Below are positions 12,106-40,113 of a stretch of 64,000 nt of DNA, in pieces. Every line of letters starts with the position of its first letter. Position 1 is the stretch's first letter. This DNA is from Osedax fenrisi. Lineage: Eukaryota; Annelida; Polychaeta; Sabellida; Siboglinidae. The stretch covers positions 10,755,537 through 10,819,536 of the forward strand of contig OZ025243.1 in NCBI GenBank assembly GCA_964019155.1, given 5' to 3'. The notes under the pieces are model-generated. The model saw only the letters and a list, made by a program, of their open reading frames with translations, was not told the DNA's origin and searched no databases. The translations under genes and the position numbers were made by a program.

Positions 12106-12507
12106 CCAGTAAACTCGGACAAGGTAAACTCGGACTAGGTAAACTCTGACCACTTTTGAGGTAAACTCGGACCACTTTTAAAGTAAATTCGGACCACTTT
12201 TTAAAAACATAAAGAAGATTCTGACAACTTTTAAAACAACTATATTTTTATATTTCTATAATATAATATGCTTTAACTTACTTCCACCTTATATAATTAT
12301 ATTATATTTGTTAAATAAATTATAAAAAGAATTATTTAATATGATATTTGTTTGGAATTATATAAGAATTATATAAGAGGTAAAAATTTAATTTGAAATC
12401 TGACTACTTTTGAAGAAAACTCGAACCACTTTTGAAGTAAACTCGGACCACTTATTAAAAACATAACCTCAAAAGTGATCCGAGTTTACCTGGTCCGAGT
12501 TTACTGG
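12106..12507. mobile_element. MITE with Tc1/mariner-type TA target site
   Basis: A 402-bp element bounded by inverted repeats CCAGTAAACTCGGAC (left) and GTCCGAGTTTACTGG (right), each flanked by TA (12104-12105 and 12508-12509). The motif GTAAACTCGGACCACTTTT recurs several times subterminally at both ends. No coding capacity. The TA duplication is typical of Tc1/mariner-superfamily MITEs. Confidence 0.85.
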
Positions 12508-12573
12508 TACTCATAATATTAGGCGATCATTACTATTATAATAACTATACTATATAATATAGCATATTATATA

Positions 12574-12622
<49 letters not shown>

Positions 12623-12771
12623 TAATATATTATTGGTTGCTTTGTATGTAATTTACGACGCACTCATAAGTATAAAATAGTCATGTGTATATTTAAAAAT
12701 AAACATTTTTTAAAACAAGGCTTATTTTTTTTATATACTCAGTATTATTTTATAATACTGTATTCTGTATT

Positions 12772-13045
12772 ATACAATTAATTATCACATATTAAATATG
12801 TGATAATTATAATATTTTAATATACTCAGTATTATTATAATTATTATAATAAGTACTCAGTATTATACTGAGTAACTCACGTCAGTGAGTTACTAAGTTA
12901 CTAAGTAACTTACTAACTCACTGAGTTAGTAACTCACTGAGTTTAATTAAATTAATAATAATTATTATTATAATATATATTATTATAATATACTGAGTAT
13001 ATTAAAATATTATATATTTAATATATGATAATTAATTTATGCAAA
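12772..13045. repeat. Nested AT-rich palindrome cluster
   Basis: An imperfect ~270-bp inverted repeat. The left half carries AATTAATTATCACATATTAA and TAATATACTCAGTATT, the right half AATATACTGAGTATATTAAA and ATGATAATTAATTT. The centre is a cluster of ACTCAGT/ACTCACTGAGT/AGTTACT palindromes. It could form a cruciform or be a relic MITE. Confidence 0.75.
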
Positions 13046-13500
13046 AGAATCATAATTTTATAAATAATTATTAGCAAATAATATAACATTTATATGATGC
13101 TATATAGAATTGTAAATATATTTAAATTTGAAAATACTACAATTAGTCCGTTGATACAACAAATATTATTGAACATTTACTTGACAACATCAATTATATT
13201 AAAATTAATAGTAGTTATGATATTAGTAAACATATTTATATTTCAATGCAAACCTAGTTTGTTTATTAATTTATGTATGCTACTATTAGCCGGACTGTCT
13301 GTTTTAAGATCCATAGTTATATATAATAAATATTTAAATATATTTTGATTATTTATTTATTTACAAATTCAAAACTTGAATTTATAACAACAATTCCAAT
13401 TCTATAATTACCAAAGACTATTTATTTAATTGGGATAAAACAGTGATGACACAAATAATGGTATATATTTTGGAGCATATATTTACATATATTTGTATAT

Positions 13501-13544
13501 TATCAAGACCTCCTATAACCTCGAGGTTATAGGAGGTCTTGATA
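13501..13544. repeat. Perfect 44-bp palindrome (copy 1)
   Basis: A 22-bp arm (TATCAAGACCTCCTATAACC then TC) is followed immediately by its exact reverse complement, with no spacer. The same palindrome recurs at 28068-28105, and a degraded version lies near 14276-14314. Confidence 0.95.
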
Positions 13545-14275
13545 TTATTAATGGGGTATCCCATAATAGATAATAAATACTAGCCTATATAATATAAGTA
13601 TATGCATATATCATACCAAAAGTCATTTGATATGCGAAATTTATTTGTAATAACGTTTCATATTTAATACATTTTAATAAATAATAATTTACCTATATAT
13701 ATATATATATATATATTTGTATTAAATAAATTATATATTTTAAATTATAATATTATAAAAATATAAAATATAAATTATTGTTTACCAAACACTATAGTCT
13801 AGTTTATTAAATATTAGTTTTGGTATATGAAACAATTTATTTATGAAAATATACCAAGTAAATTATTAGCTCTAACTTGCATATTTATAAATTAATTTAA
13901 TATCTTACGCTATTTAAATTATCTCTATATAAATTCGCTCTAGATAAAAATTAAATTGTAATATTAAACTTGTGATAGGCATTTTATCTATTCGTGATTT
14001 ATTTCCTCCGTCTATTCTTCATGAAGTCATCCGAAATGTGCATATTTTACTGTATTTTCGATATTGTTCAAATCACTTATTAAACTATATAAATAAATTG
14101 TTATTATTTCTTAATAACAAAATTCGTATCATTTCTAGTTTTTTAATTCTTACAACTACTTTGAATGTACGTTACCAATTACAAGTGGTGGGCATATACC
14201 TCATTTTCATGATCAGCGATCATGAAACAGCTGTTCTGGATCCAGATTCCAAAATTTTTGAAATAACGACCCGAT

Positions 14276-14314
14276 CCAAGACCTTCTATAACCGAGGTTA
14301 AAGGAGGTATTGCC
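14276..14314. repeat. Degraded copy of the 44-bp palindrome
   Basis: CCAAGACCTTCTATAACC followed by GAGGTTAAAGGAGGTATTG retains the outline of the palindrome at 13501 with several substitutions and one lost central base pair. Confidence 0.7.
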
Positions 14315-14439
14315 AGATCTAGATCCATCTAATATCTATTTACATGAAAAAGTTTATTTTAATAAACAAATACAATTAATTGAATAATAATAATTAAAAT
14401 ATCAAATCTCAATAGCCATTATTTAGAAAAATATAATAT

Positions 14440-16005
14440 AATATTTAATGATAATGGTTCACTTTCTTTCGGCTCCGTCCCTCCCGATTTTAAAAAAGCA
14501 GTCATCACCCCTATCCTTAAAAAGGCCCACCTTGATTCTATGTCTCCCTCCAACTACCGACCCATCTCTAACTTCTCAATCCACTATAAGATCCTTATAC
14601 ATGTTATCTCCTCCCAACTTATCACATACCTTACAACCAATAAAATCCCCAACATCTTCCAAAGCGCCTACCTCCATAAATCTACTGAATTCGCCCTAAC
14701 CCTCATTACCACCGACCTTCTCTCCGGCCTTAACAACAACCGTGGCACCATACTTGTCCTTCTCGACATGTCCTCCGCTTTCGACACCTTTGACCACAAT
14801 GTCCTCATACACATACTCTCCGCCATCGGCATCACCGGCATTGCCCTCAACTGATTCACCTCCTACATTACCAACCGCTCTTCCTCAGTCAGTATTAATA
14901 CACACTCTTCCCCCTCCCGCTCCATAACCCACGGTGTCCCCAGGGATCTGTCCTTTGCCCACTCCTCTTCAATATTTACCTCCTCCCCATGTTTGACATT
15001 TTCAATGACTATCCCGACATCTCCTTCCATACTTACGCCGACGACCTTCAACTATATCTTAACTGCACAGACTCCCATACGTATGCCCCTGACCGATTCT
15101 CCTCCTGTATCAAGTACATACACCAAAGGCTTACCTCCAACTACCTAAAACTTAACCCCACTAAAACGGAAGCTATTTTAATCCACTTACCCCTACAGTG
15201 TAGGGCCTACGCTCCTCCACCCTCCCTGAACCACCCCCATCTCACTCGACAACACCTCGAGATCACTCCCCTACTCTCAATACGTCCGAAACCTTGGTTT
15301 CCATCTTGATACCACCCTTTATCTTGACTCCCATCTTATACATATGCACAAATCCATCCACTACCACCTACACTGCCTCCGCTTAATCCGACGTTCCATT
15401 CCCCTCCCCATCGCTATTACCGTTGCCTCCTCCTACATCATCCCACTATACGACTACTGTAACTCCCTACTCTTTAACCTCCCTGAATAGAAACTCTTCA
15501 AACTACAGCGACTCCAAAACGCTGTAGTACGCTGCGTCCATTTACTTCCCCGTCGTTCTCCTGACTCCATTACACCTCTCCTAAAACAACTACACTGGCT
15601 GCCAGTCCCCTACCGCATAAAGTACAAACTCCCTGACCATCCACAGATCTATTCTCCACAACTCCCCTGAATATAGTAGGTATACCTTGCCTCCCTCCTA
15701 CATCTACACACACACATCACTCCACTCCAGACCCGTTCCTCCAATACATTTATCCTTACCACTCCCCATCTACACAAACTACACTCTTCCAATATACGAT
15801 CATTTGCCCTCTCAACCCCTTACCACTGGAACTCCCTACCCAATCACCTACGATCAAACACATCAACTCCCTCCTTTAAACGCCACCTTAAGACTTATTA
15901 ATTCTCCCTTTCCTTCCCTCCCACTCAATAATTCCCTCCTACCGACTGCCGATTGCTCACGCACTGATGCAGTCCATAAACAACAACAAAGTAAAAAGTA
16001 AGTAA
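14440..16005 (+). pseudogene. 5'-truncated LINE with broken reverse transcriptase
   Basis: A C-rich insert in AT-rich surroundings encodes non-LTR reverse-transcriptase motifs in order: SNYRPISNFS near 14549, LVLLDMSSAFDTFDHN near 14752, HGVP near 14931, YADDLQLYL near 15034, and a degenerate LHWLPVPYRIKYKL near 15590. A TGA replaces the tryptophan expected near 14852 and at least two frameshifts (about 14940 and 15300) break the frame. The 3' end is a short AAGTAAGTAA-like tail near 16000. The endonuclease domain is missing. The motif spacing suits the CR1/L2/Jockey group; the exact clade cannot be set by eye. Confidence 0.88.
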
Positions 16006-16226
16006 ATGATATATACAATATTTTGAACAATAATATGTGATATTTTGTTTCTTGTAAGATAATACAAAAATCGGCAACAGCAAATATACTTTCCTCCACT
16101 GGTTCTATTTGAATAATAATTATGAATAATAATTATTACCTACTGAGTTTTAATAGGTTATATAAGCATATATGCCTATGATCATATATAGGTATACCTA
16201 TATAACTTGAATAGTAAATAATTAAT

Positions 16227-16261
<35 letters not shown>

Positions 16262-17159
16262 TCAACCATTAATTTCCTACATTTCATATAACAATGCATA
16301 TATAATTATGTACCCCGTAATTACCTACTTATAGTTAGTGCATATAAATAATACATATATATATATATAGTTTATTTATAGTTTATATAGTTTATTTATA
16401 GTATATTATATAGGCTATTCGTACACTTAAATACAAATAAAAAACAACGTATAATTTTAATTAATCGTTGTTTAATAATTTATTATTCAATCAATTTCGT
16501 TAAATAATTACAATTTAATAATTTATTATAATAATTATAACACATGGATTAGTTGATTATTGTTTAGAATATGTCATTCATCGTGGGCCCTATAACATAT
16601 CTATATTTGTAATTAGATTTTCTGCACGACGGCAGAATATGGCAGAAGTAATTGCGATATTGGTAATCTACAAATTATTTATATTACAATTATCGTCCAA
16701 TATTTAGGTCACGGTTTTAGAATTTGTATTGTTATTCAAACTATTTATATAATTTTAGTTAATCGTACTTATGAATTGAATTGTAATATTTATTATGTCA
16801 TAATAATTTAATAAGTAATTTCCTAATTATAAGAAATGCACATCTATCTATATCATGATATCATATAACATATATTACACACTAAAATTTAATGTCGTAT
16901 ATCAAATGTATTTAGATTGCAATAAATAACTAGAGTTATGCATTATAATCCAAGATTAGTATCTGTGAAATTAAATTAAATTATATTCATAAATATATGC
17001 CAATGTTGATGGTTATGTAATAGCTTAATCGTATAGCTTATTCGCAGGTTACCGGGTTAGATAGACCACGATATTAAGCTAAACCTATAATACATTATGA
17101 AATTCTATATTATTTAGTTATAACTCATATACTAATTATTCGTGTATATAACTAACTAG
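16006..17159. other. No gene seen
   Basis: AT-rich sequence with short (TA)n runs and small palindromes such as TAATAATTATGAATAATAATTATTA near 16112 (quoted in part only by position). No coding homology or repeat boundary was recognised. Confidence 0.4.
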
Positions 17160-18085
17160 TGCCATGACGAGTCGTCGTAGGAAGAACATGATATTGCGTC
17201 ATGCACAACTTATTCTCAACTATAATGGTATTTCGTTACATCAAGTAAGGAGCGGATATACCTATCGGTCCACTCATAGACATCCTACATACAATTCCTT
17301 TTAAGGCGACCTATTTTCCTGTAACTTCAATACGACCTTATAAACTAGTATTTGCCAATGTGTCATATCTAGAAACATGCCAAACCAACTTATTTGTCTC
17401 GTTTTAACTTTCTGTAAAACACGTGTATATAAACCAATTCTAGATATAATTACCTCATGTATATATATACATTTGTCTTTCGTTATCTATAGCCTATAGA
17501 ATATAGGTGATGTTTAACATTCTTCTATGTGACTTATATTCAAAAGCATTCAACCGTTTCTTAGATCCTAGAGAAGATTTCATATTTCGCAACCGTACAA
17601 ATGAGTGGATATTAGTAAGAAATTGTATAAGTAGAATTTAATTTTAAAACGTATTTATCTACTTCTCCAGATCATTTCAAATCTTACCATTATTGATGTG
17701 GCTATAGCAATTATTATTTCTATTTCGTTTATGCTATTAGTATTGCATGTTAGTGCACTTGTTACATGTAACCCCAATATATTCAGACGATTTTACTTGT
17801 TATAGTTTTTTCCATACACTTTTATTGTCAAATTATTACAATTACCTTTATTCGGATCAGGATCAGTGACTATTATCTTACTATTTTCATGAAGTATTTC
17901 TATTCCATATCTAGATGCTCTTTTTTCTAGCGAGTATGTGAGTTTTTGTTGTTCATTAGTTGAACCTGCTATGAGGTATACGTTGTCTACAAAACGTATA
18001 TTGCTGATACGCCTATAGGTATACCTTCATTATATATATATAATGTAATAATGATTTGTTAGTGTATCTTGCATTATCTTCTCCA
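17160..18085 (-). pseudogene. Decayed LINE reverse transcriptase C-terminal half
   Basis: Minus-strand translation across several frames keeps hallmark pieces: RRISNIRFVDNVYLIAGSTN (FADD box changed to FVDN), SLEKRASRYGIEILHENSKI, a degenerate SFKVKYRLYNSL-like block, STHLYGCEI, and a C-terminal WHVSRYDTLANTSL followed by a DVYEWT remnant. This layout is typical of endonuclease/RT LINEs of animals. Several stops and frameshifts mark it as dead. Its 5' part is near-identical to the short copy at 10541. Confidence 0.8.
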
Positions 18086-18404
18086 AACAATTTTTAAATA
18101 ACACATGAGATAACAATCAAACTTGACGAACACCTACTGTGAAACACATACAATTGGATCTCCTACTTGATTATTAACTATAGTTAATAATCAAATAGGA
18201 GATACAATTCGTACTATAGTACTATATATATAGTATTGAGATTCCTGAAGAGGCATACAAAGCTGATATCGTATCGATTAATTCCTTACTTATCCCATAG
18301 GTAGCATGTCACGGTATGCCATAACCCCTCATTCCATACTCGGTAAATGGATTTATTGAAGTATTTAATGACATTTAACAAATCTAAATTAAAAGTAATA
18401 CTTT

Positions 18405-18465
<61 letters not shown>

Positions 18466-19049
18466 ATGAATATTTTTAATGTTAGCCTTATAAAGCCAAA
18501 GGTTATAAAGATAATTAAAGTAAAAAGTATACTTATACATGTATACTGTATACAGTATACACTGTATATATATATATATATATACCTGTATATACACTAT
18601 ATATTATCTATATATAGATAAGTTATTAGTATGGTAAATATTATAATTATTTACTCTACTCGAGTGTACTCGGCACATTGCCTGCGTTTTTCATTGTTTT
18701 TATCTATAGATAAAGCCTATATGCTATTTATGTAATAATACAATAACTTATATTAGAATTATTTATATACCTCAATTTACTATAATTTTAATGAGAATTT
18801 ATTAGATAAATACGTAAATATAAATTTATATATATATATATATATACATATATTAATCATTTTATGAATAATGCATTGTTCTTACTAGATGTACACATAC
18901 ACCAAACCAATTGGTTAAACCATTGTTTTATTTTGATTCTGATAAATAATTGATAAGTAAAGTACAATATATTGTAAGTGATGAATACTAAAACATGCTG
19001 TAGAAGGGTTAGTGTAGTATAAGTAAAAGGCATACTCCATAAGGCATAC

Positions 19050-19079
<30 letters not shown>
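18086..19079. other. No gene seen; microsatellites
   Basis: AT-rich DNA with a long (TA)n run at about 18408-18463, a TATACAGTATAC palindrome near 18541, and another (TA)n run at 19053-19092 abutting the next LINE. A short hairpin near 18155-18205 repeats GGATCTCCTACTTGATTATT in inverted form. Confidence 0.45.
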
Positions 19080-19096
<17 letters not shown>

Positions 19097-20590
19097 TTAT
19101 TTATTTAGTTTATTGACTACAAAAACACTGTGTGGTTATAGGTGTCGTTAGATAATAAAAAACAAAAACAAAAATAAATAGAGAACGAATAATAAAATAA
19201 AATAGAATTAATTACAATGACTTAAAATGAACATAGTTACATACCTACAGTTTACGTTTAGACAATGAAATTTATGTAACACAACGAATATCATAAGGAA
19301 GAGAATTCCAGCTTTTCGGCGCAATAACCGAGAAAGCAGATTCAGATAATTCCAACGATGTAGATTGTTGCACCAACTTCATGATGTGACACTTCCGACT
19401 CGATCTGTTCGAACTCTGAATAGTATTGGATTGAGCTAAATATTCAGGAAATCCACGGTGAATAGCCTTATGTGTAATACACAATAGCCTATGTATACAA
19501 ATATATCTAAGTCAGCCTAATGATCTCATTAAATCAGATATATAAACAATTGAAGCAAGTTTAGTTTATATAATACACGTATAGCACGACGTTGAATACG
19601 CTCAAGTTTATACATAAGGTTGACAGGTAAATTACATAATAATGAACAGAAATATATAAGTCTGCTGCAAACTAGCGAGTGAATTAAATATTTCGTCATG
19701 GCGAAGGTAAGCTTATTACGAGATTTTCTAATATTATATAGAAAATAGTTGGCAGTGCGAATCATGTTATTAATATGTGGAGAGTAGTCTAGGTGAGATG
19801 TTAGAGTGAAACCGAGGGTAGTTATAAATTCAGAAGTTGGTAGAGATAGTAAAAAAGGATGAGTGATTGATAGTGGAGAACTGGGTCTCGAAAATATGAT
19901 AGTGTCAGTTTTAGTCATATTTAAGGAGAGAAAGTTATGAGAGAACCATTCAGTGAGATCAGTAATACAGTTAAACATAGACATTTGAATCATATCAGAA
20001 TCACTAGAACTAGGAAATGACGTATATATATGTAGATCATCAGCATAAAGATGATAGTGAATATTGGGATATTTAAGAAACATTGATTTAATAGGGAGAA
20101 TATAAATAATGAACAATATAAGCCCAAGAACAGAGCCTTGTGGTACACCATGCATGTTAACATAAGGAGGAGACAACGAGGAGTTAATCTCCACGGAAGA
20201 TGTTCTTGATGACACAAAAGACATAAACCAACTGTGTACTTGACCGTTTATGCCAAATTCATTAAGTCTAATTGAAAGAATATTGTGATCTAGGGTATCA
20301 AAGGCACTAGATAAATCAAGTAGTACGAGATAGCATGGGGCTTTATTATCAAGAGATATGAGAATATCATTAATGATTAAAGTAAGGGCAGTTTCGGTAC
20401 TACGATGAGGAAGATACGCACTTTGATATTTATCAACAATAGCATTTGACGTAATGTAATTAATAAGTTGAGTGGACACAACTCGTTCTAAGGTCTTAGA
20501 TATTTATGATAACTGAGATATTGGACGATAACTTGATAAATTAGATTGGTCATGAGTAGTTTTTTTTTTAAATCGGAATAATAGATAATA
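19080..20590 (-). pseudogene. LINE reverse transcriptase, largely open, 5'-truncated
   Basis: A 316-codon open stretch (20479-19529) carries STETALTLIINDILISL, LVLLDLSSAFDTLDHNIL, MHGVPQGSVLGLILF, the catalytic LYADDLHIY and the LNMTKTDTIIFS thumb-side motif. The upstream SNLSSYRPISQLS block at about 20520-20560 is separated by a stop. Downstream, after a frameshift and stop near 19530, a 70-codon frame (19484-19272) supplies the C-terminal LCITHKAIHRGFPEYL and APKSWNSLPYDIR motifs. A T-rich tail on the plus strand at 19080-19110 is the 3' end. It is the best-preserved LINE here; no endonuclease domain is present. A CR1/L2-like affiliation is likely. Confidence 0.92.
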
Positions 20591-20974
20591 GAGTAAAGTG
20601 ATCCATAGTACACACTTGGGTTTTTGTTAATCATTTATCATTAAACTAATTTTACAATCGACACCTAATACAGTAGTATACACCAGTAAACTATATCTAT
20701 ACGGCTACATATATGGCTATAGCCATAGCTGTACTACGACTGTATGATAGCGATATATTGTTACCGTAAACAATGGTTCCATCACCAAGGGGCATCATCA
20801 CCACCAGAGGGTTATTTACGAGGGTGTGATGCAACGAGGGGGTGTGAGACTAGACCACTTTTTACAGACTCTTATACCCGCTATAAGATAATCTATAGAT
20901 GCGATAAATCTTCACGGGTGCATTCTTAACGTTTTTGATGTTGTCGTCAGATTCATTATCATTCCGGTATCACG

Positions 20975-36020
<15,046 letters not shown>

Positions 36021-36077
36021 AATTATGTAAATATATTTTGATACGAACACTTTAAATAATTATGTATTATTGACTTT

Positions 36078-36083
36078 AATAAA
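36078..36083 (+). promoter_or_regulatory. Poly(A) signal AATAAA of the UNC93A-like gene
   Basis: Canonical AATAAA 58 nt after the stop codon, the first such hexamer in the 3' flank. Confidence 0.6.
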
Positions 36084-36435
36084 ATATTAATATATATATT
36101 ACGTATACGTTACATCAAAATCTTATATTACATATAACATATAGTTTATATTCATTATATTCTATTGATTATATTAATTTGAATATGGTTATATTACAAT
36201 TAACTCAACTGAATATAAATATATATTGCTGACTTATTTATTAGTGAAAAATAACTATTATTAATTCTTTATTTTTGTATTTATTATATTACATCATTAT
36301 ATTATTTTTATAATGGAATACTGATATTACCTATTATATTTATAGAGCATTTGTATCATCTTCTCTTTATATAACTGATGAGCATCTAGCACCAATTTCA
36401 TTAACGCATATGTGTGTTAACAATCTATATGTGGT
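36084..36435. other. Spacer between UNC93A-like gene and satellite, no gene seen
   Basis: AT-rich sequence with no open frame of note and no repeat structure recognised. Confidence 0.5.
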
Positions 36436-39400
36436 GTTACAATAGTTGTTAATATCAGTGTTGACGTAAATGTTAAGAGCAGGGTTGAAGTAAATGTTAA
36501 GATCAGTGATGAAGTTAATATTAATATCAGGGTTGACGTAAATCTTAAGATCAGTGATGAAGTTAATGTTAATATCAGGGTTGACGTAAATGTTATGATC
36601 AGTGATGAAGTTAATATTAATATCAGGGTTGACGTAAATGTTAAGATCAGTGATGAAGTTAATATTAATATCAGGGTTGACGTAAATGTTAAGATCAGTG
36701 ATGAAGTTAATGTTAATATCAGGGTTGACGTAAATGTTAAGACCAGTGATGAAGTTAATATTAATATCAGGGTTAACGTAAATGTTAAGATCAGTGATGA
36801 AGTTAATATTAATATCAGGGTTGACGTAAATGTTAAGATCAGTGATGAAGTTAATATTAATATCAGGGTTGAAGTCAATGTTAAGATCAGTGATGAAGTT
36901 AATATTAATATCAGGGTTGAAGTCAATGTTAAGATCAGTGATGAAGTTAATATTAATATCAGGGTTGAAGTCATTGTTAAGATCAGTGATGAAGTTAATA
37001 TTAGTATCAGGGTTGAAGTCTTTGTTAAGATCAGTGATGAAGTTAATATTAATATCAGGGTTGACGTAAATGTTAAGATCAGTGATGAAGTTAATATTAA
37101 TATCAGGGTTGAAGTCAATGTTAAGATCAGTGATGAAGTTAATATTAATATCAGGGTTGACGTAAATGTTAAGATCAGTGATGAAGTTAATATTAATATC
37201 AGGGTTGACGTAAATGTTAAGATCAGTGATGAAGTTAATATTAATATCAGGGTTGACGTAAATGTTAAGATCAGTGATGAAGTTAATATTAATATCAGGG
37301 TTGAAGTCAATGTTAAGATCAGTGATGAAGTTAATATTAATATCAGGGTTGAAGTCAATGTTAAGATCAGTGATGAAGTTAATATTAATATCAGGGTTGA
37401 AGTCAATGTTAAGATCAGTGATGAAGTTAATATTAATATCAGGGTTGACGTAAATGTTAAGATCTGTGATGAAGTTAATATTAATATCAGGGTTGAAGTC
37501 AATGTTAAGATCAGTGATGAAGTTAATATTAATATCAGGGTTGAAGTCAATGTTAAGATCAGTGATGAAGTTAATATTAATATCAGGGTTGAAGTCATTG
37601 TTAAGATCAGTGATGAAGTTAATATTAATATCAGGGTTGACGTAAATGTTAAGATCAGTGATGAAGTTAATATTAATATCAGGGTTGACGTAAATGTTAA
37701 GATCAGTGATGAAGTTAATATTAATATCAGGGTTGACGTAAATGTTAAGATCAGTGATGAAGTTAATATTAATATCAGGGTTGAAGTCAATGTTAAGATC
37801 AGTGATGAAGTTAATATTAATATCAGGGTTGACGTAAATGTTAAGATCAGTGATGAAGTTAATATTAATATCAGGGTTGAAGTCAATGTTAAGATCAGTG
37901 ATGAAGTTAATATTAATATCAGGGTTGACGTAAATGTTAAGATCAGTGATGAAGTTAATATTAATATCAGGGTTGACGTAAATGTTAAGATCAGTGATGA
38001 AGTTAATATTAATATCAGGGTTGACGTAAATGTTAAGATCAGTGATGAAGTTAATATTAATATCAGGGTTGAAGTCTTTGTTAAGATCAGTGATGAAGTT
38101 AATATTAATATCAGGGTTGACGTAAATGTTAAGATCAGTGATGAAGTTAATATTAATATCAGGGTTGAAGTCAATGTTAAGATCAGTGATGAAGTTAATA
38201 TTAATATCAGGGTTGACGTAAATGTTAAGATCAGTGATGAAGTTAATATTAATATCAGGGTTGACGTAAATGTTAAGATCAGTGATGAAGTTAATATTAA
38301 TATCAGGGTTGAAGTCAATGTTAAGATCAGTGATGAAGTTAATATTAATATCAGGGTTGAAGTCAATGTTAAGATCAGTGATGAAGTTAATATTAATATC
38401 AGGGTTGAAGTCAATGTTAAGATCAGTGATGAAGTTAATATTAATATCAGGGTTGACGTAAATGTTAAGATCAGTGATGAAGTTAATATTAATATCAGGG
38501 TTGACGTAAATGTTAAGATCTGTGATGAAGTTAATATTAATATCAGGGTTGAAGTCAATGTTAAGATCAGTGATGAAGTTAATATTAATATCAGGGTTGA
38601 AGTCAATGTTAAGATCAGTGATGAAGTTAATATTAATATCAGGGTTGAAGTCATTGTTAAGATCAGTGATGAAGTTAATATTAATATCAGGGTTGACGTA
38701 AATGTTAAGATCAGTGATGAAGTTAATATTAATATCAGGGTTGACGTAAATGTTAAGATCAGTGATGAAGTTAATATTAATATCAGGGTTGACGTAAATG
38801 TTAAGATCAGTGATGAAGTTAATATTAATATCAGGGTTGAAGTCAATGTTAAGATCAGTGATGAAGTTAATATTAATATCAGGGTTGACTTAAATGTTAA
38901 GATCAGTGATGAAGTTAATATTAATATCAGGGTTGACGTAAATGTTAAGATCAGTGATGAAGTTAATATTAATATCAGGGTTGACGTAAATGTTAAGATC
39001 AGTGATGAAGTTAATATTAATATCAGGGTTGAAGTCAATGTTAAGATCAGTGATGAAGTTAATATTAATGTCAGGGTTGAAGTCAATGTTAAGATCAGTG
39101 ATGAAGTTAATATTAATATCAGGGTTGAAGTCATTGTTAAGATCAGTGATGAAGTTAATATTAATATCAGGGTTGAAGTCAATGTTAAGATCGATGATGA
39201 AGTTAATATTAATATCAGGGTTGACGTAAATGTTAAGATCAGTGATGAAGTTAATATTAATATCAGGGTTGACGTAAATGTTAAGATCAGTGATGAAGTT
39301 AATATTAATATCAGGGTTGAAGTCAATGTTAAGATCAGTGATGAAGTTAATATTAATATCAGGGTTGAAGTCAATGTTAAGATCAGTGATGAAGTTAATA

Positions 39401-39707
39401 TTAATATCAGGGTTGAAGTCAATGTTAAGATCAGTGATGAAGTTAATATTAATATCAGGGTTGACGTAAATGTTAAGATCAGTGATGAAGTTAATATTAA
39501 TATCAGGGTTGAAGTCAATGTTAAGATCAGTGATGAAGTTAATATTAATATCAGGGTTGAAGTCAATGTTAAGATCAGTGATGAAGTTAATATTAATATC
39601 AGGGTTGAAGTCAATGTTAAGATCAGTGATGAAGTTAATATTAATATCAGGGTTGACGTAAATGTTAAGATCAGTGATGAAGTTAATATTAATATCAGGG
39701 TTGACGT
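36436..39707. repeat. 48-bp satellite array, left segment (~68 units)
   Basis: Each unit joins two related 24-bp halves, GATCAGTGATGAAG + TTAATATTAA and TATCAGGGTTGACG + TAAATGTTAA. Units vary mainly at one window: GACGTAAAT, GAAGTCAAT, GAAGTCATT, GAAGTCTTT or GACGTAACT. Rare variants recur 1056 bp (22 units) apart: GAAGTCTTT at 37015 and 38071, GATCTGTGATG at 37461 and 38517. This shows higher-order duplication. As 48 is divisible by three and the unit lacks stops in several frames, open frames over 1000 codons arise on both strands. Unit differences change encoded residues freely, which argues against coding. Confidence 0.97.
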
Positions 39708-39926
39708 TATAACGTGTCGTGGGTTAAGGCTTATTAATATTTGCTAAGCTACTAATATGCTAATAGTTGCTTACCTTGCTTTAGTTGACCGGATAGTATG
39801 ATTATATGTATTAGTTTATAAAGTTTAGTTTAGTTGATGACGTATATAAATTTAGTGATGTTTACATGTCAGGGTTCAGTATCCTGTTATAATCTTTGAT
39901 TATAGTTGTTATTGGATACCGTCACA
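39708..39926 (-). repeat. 3' LTR of the Ty3/gypsy element
   Basis: On the minus strand it begins TGTGACGG and ends CACGTTATA. It is 98-99% identical to the 5' LTR. Confidence 0.95.
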
Positions 39927-39939
39927 TCTCCTTTTCTTT
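39927..39939 (-). other. Polypurine tract (plus-strand primer)
   Basis: AAAGAAAAGGAGA on the minus strand, immediately upstream of the 3' LTR, where the family places this tract. Confidence 0.85.
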
Positions 39940-40113
39940 CTGCAAGCAGCTATAGTCATATATAGTAGCTTAGCAAACATTAGCATGTATAATAATAATA
40001 GTATATAGTAGGATAATAATAGTAAGATATAATAATGTATTTAATGAAACGAAAGTAATATAAAAATATAAATGAATAAAAGAAACAAAACCATCCCTGT
40101 TTTTGGAAGATAT

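Noticed and set aside
13094..13348. 84-codon hydrophobic open frame
   Set aside because: It looks like a membrane protein only because AT-rich DNA encodes Ile/Leu/Phe; no homology, no splice partners, composition like the flanks.
36417..39747. Opposing ~1050-codon frames as genes
   Set aside because: Same satellite explanation; the frames simply run out into flanking unique sequence.
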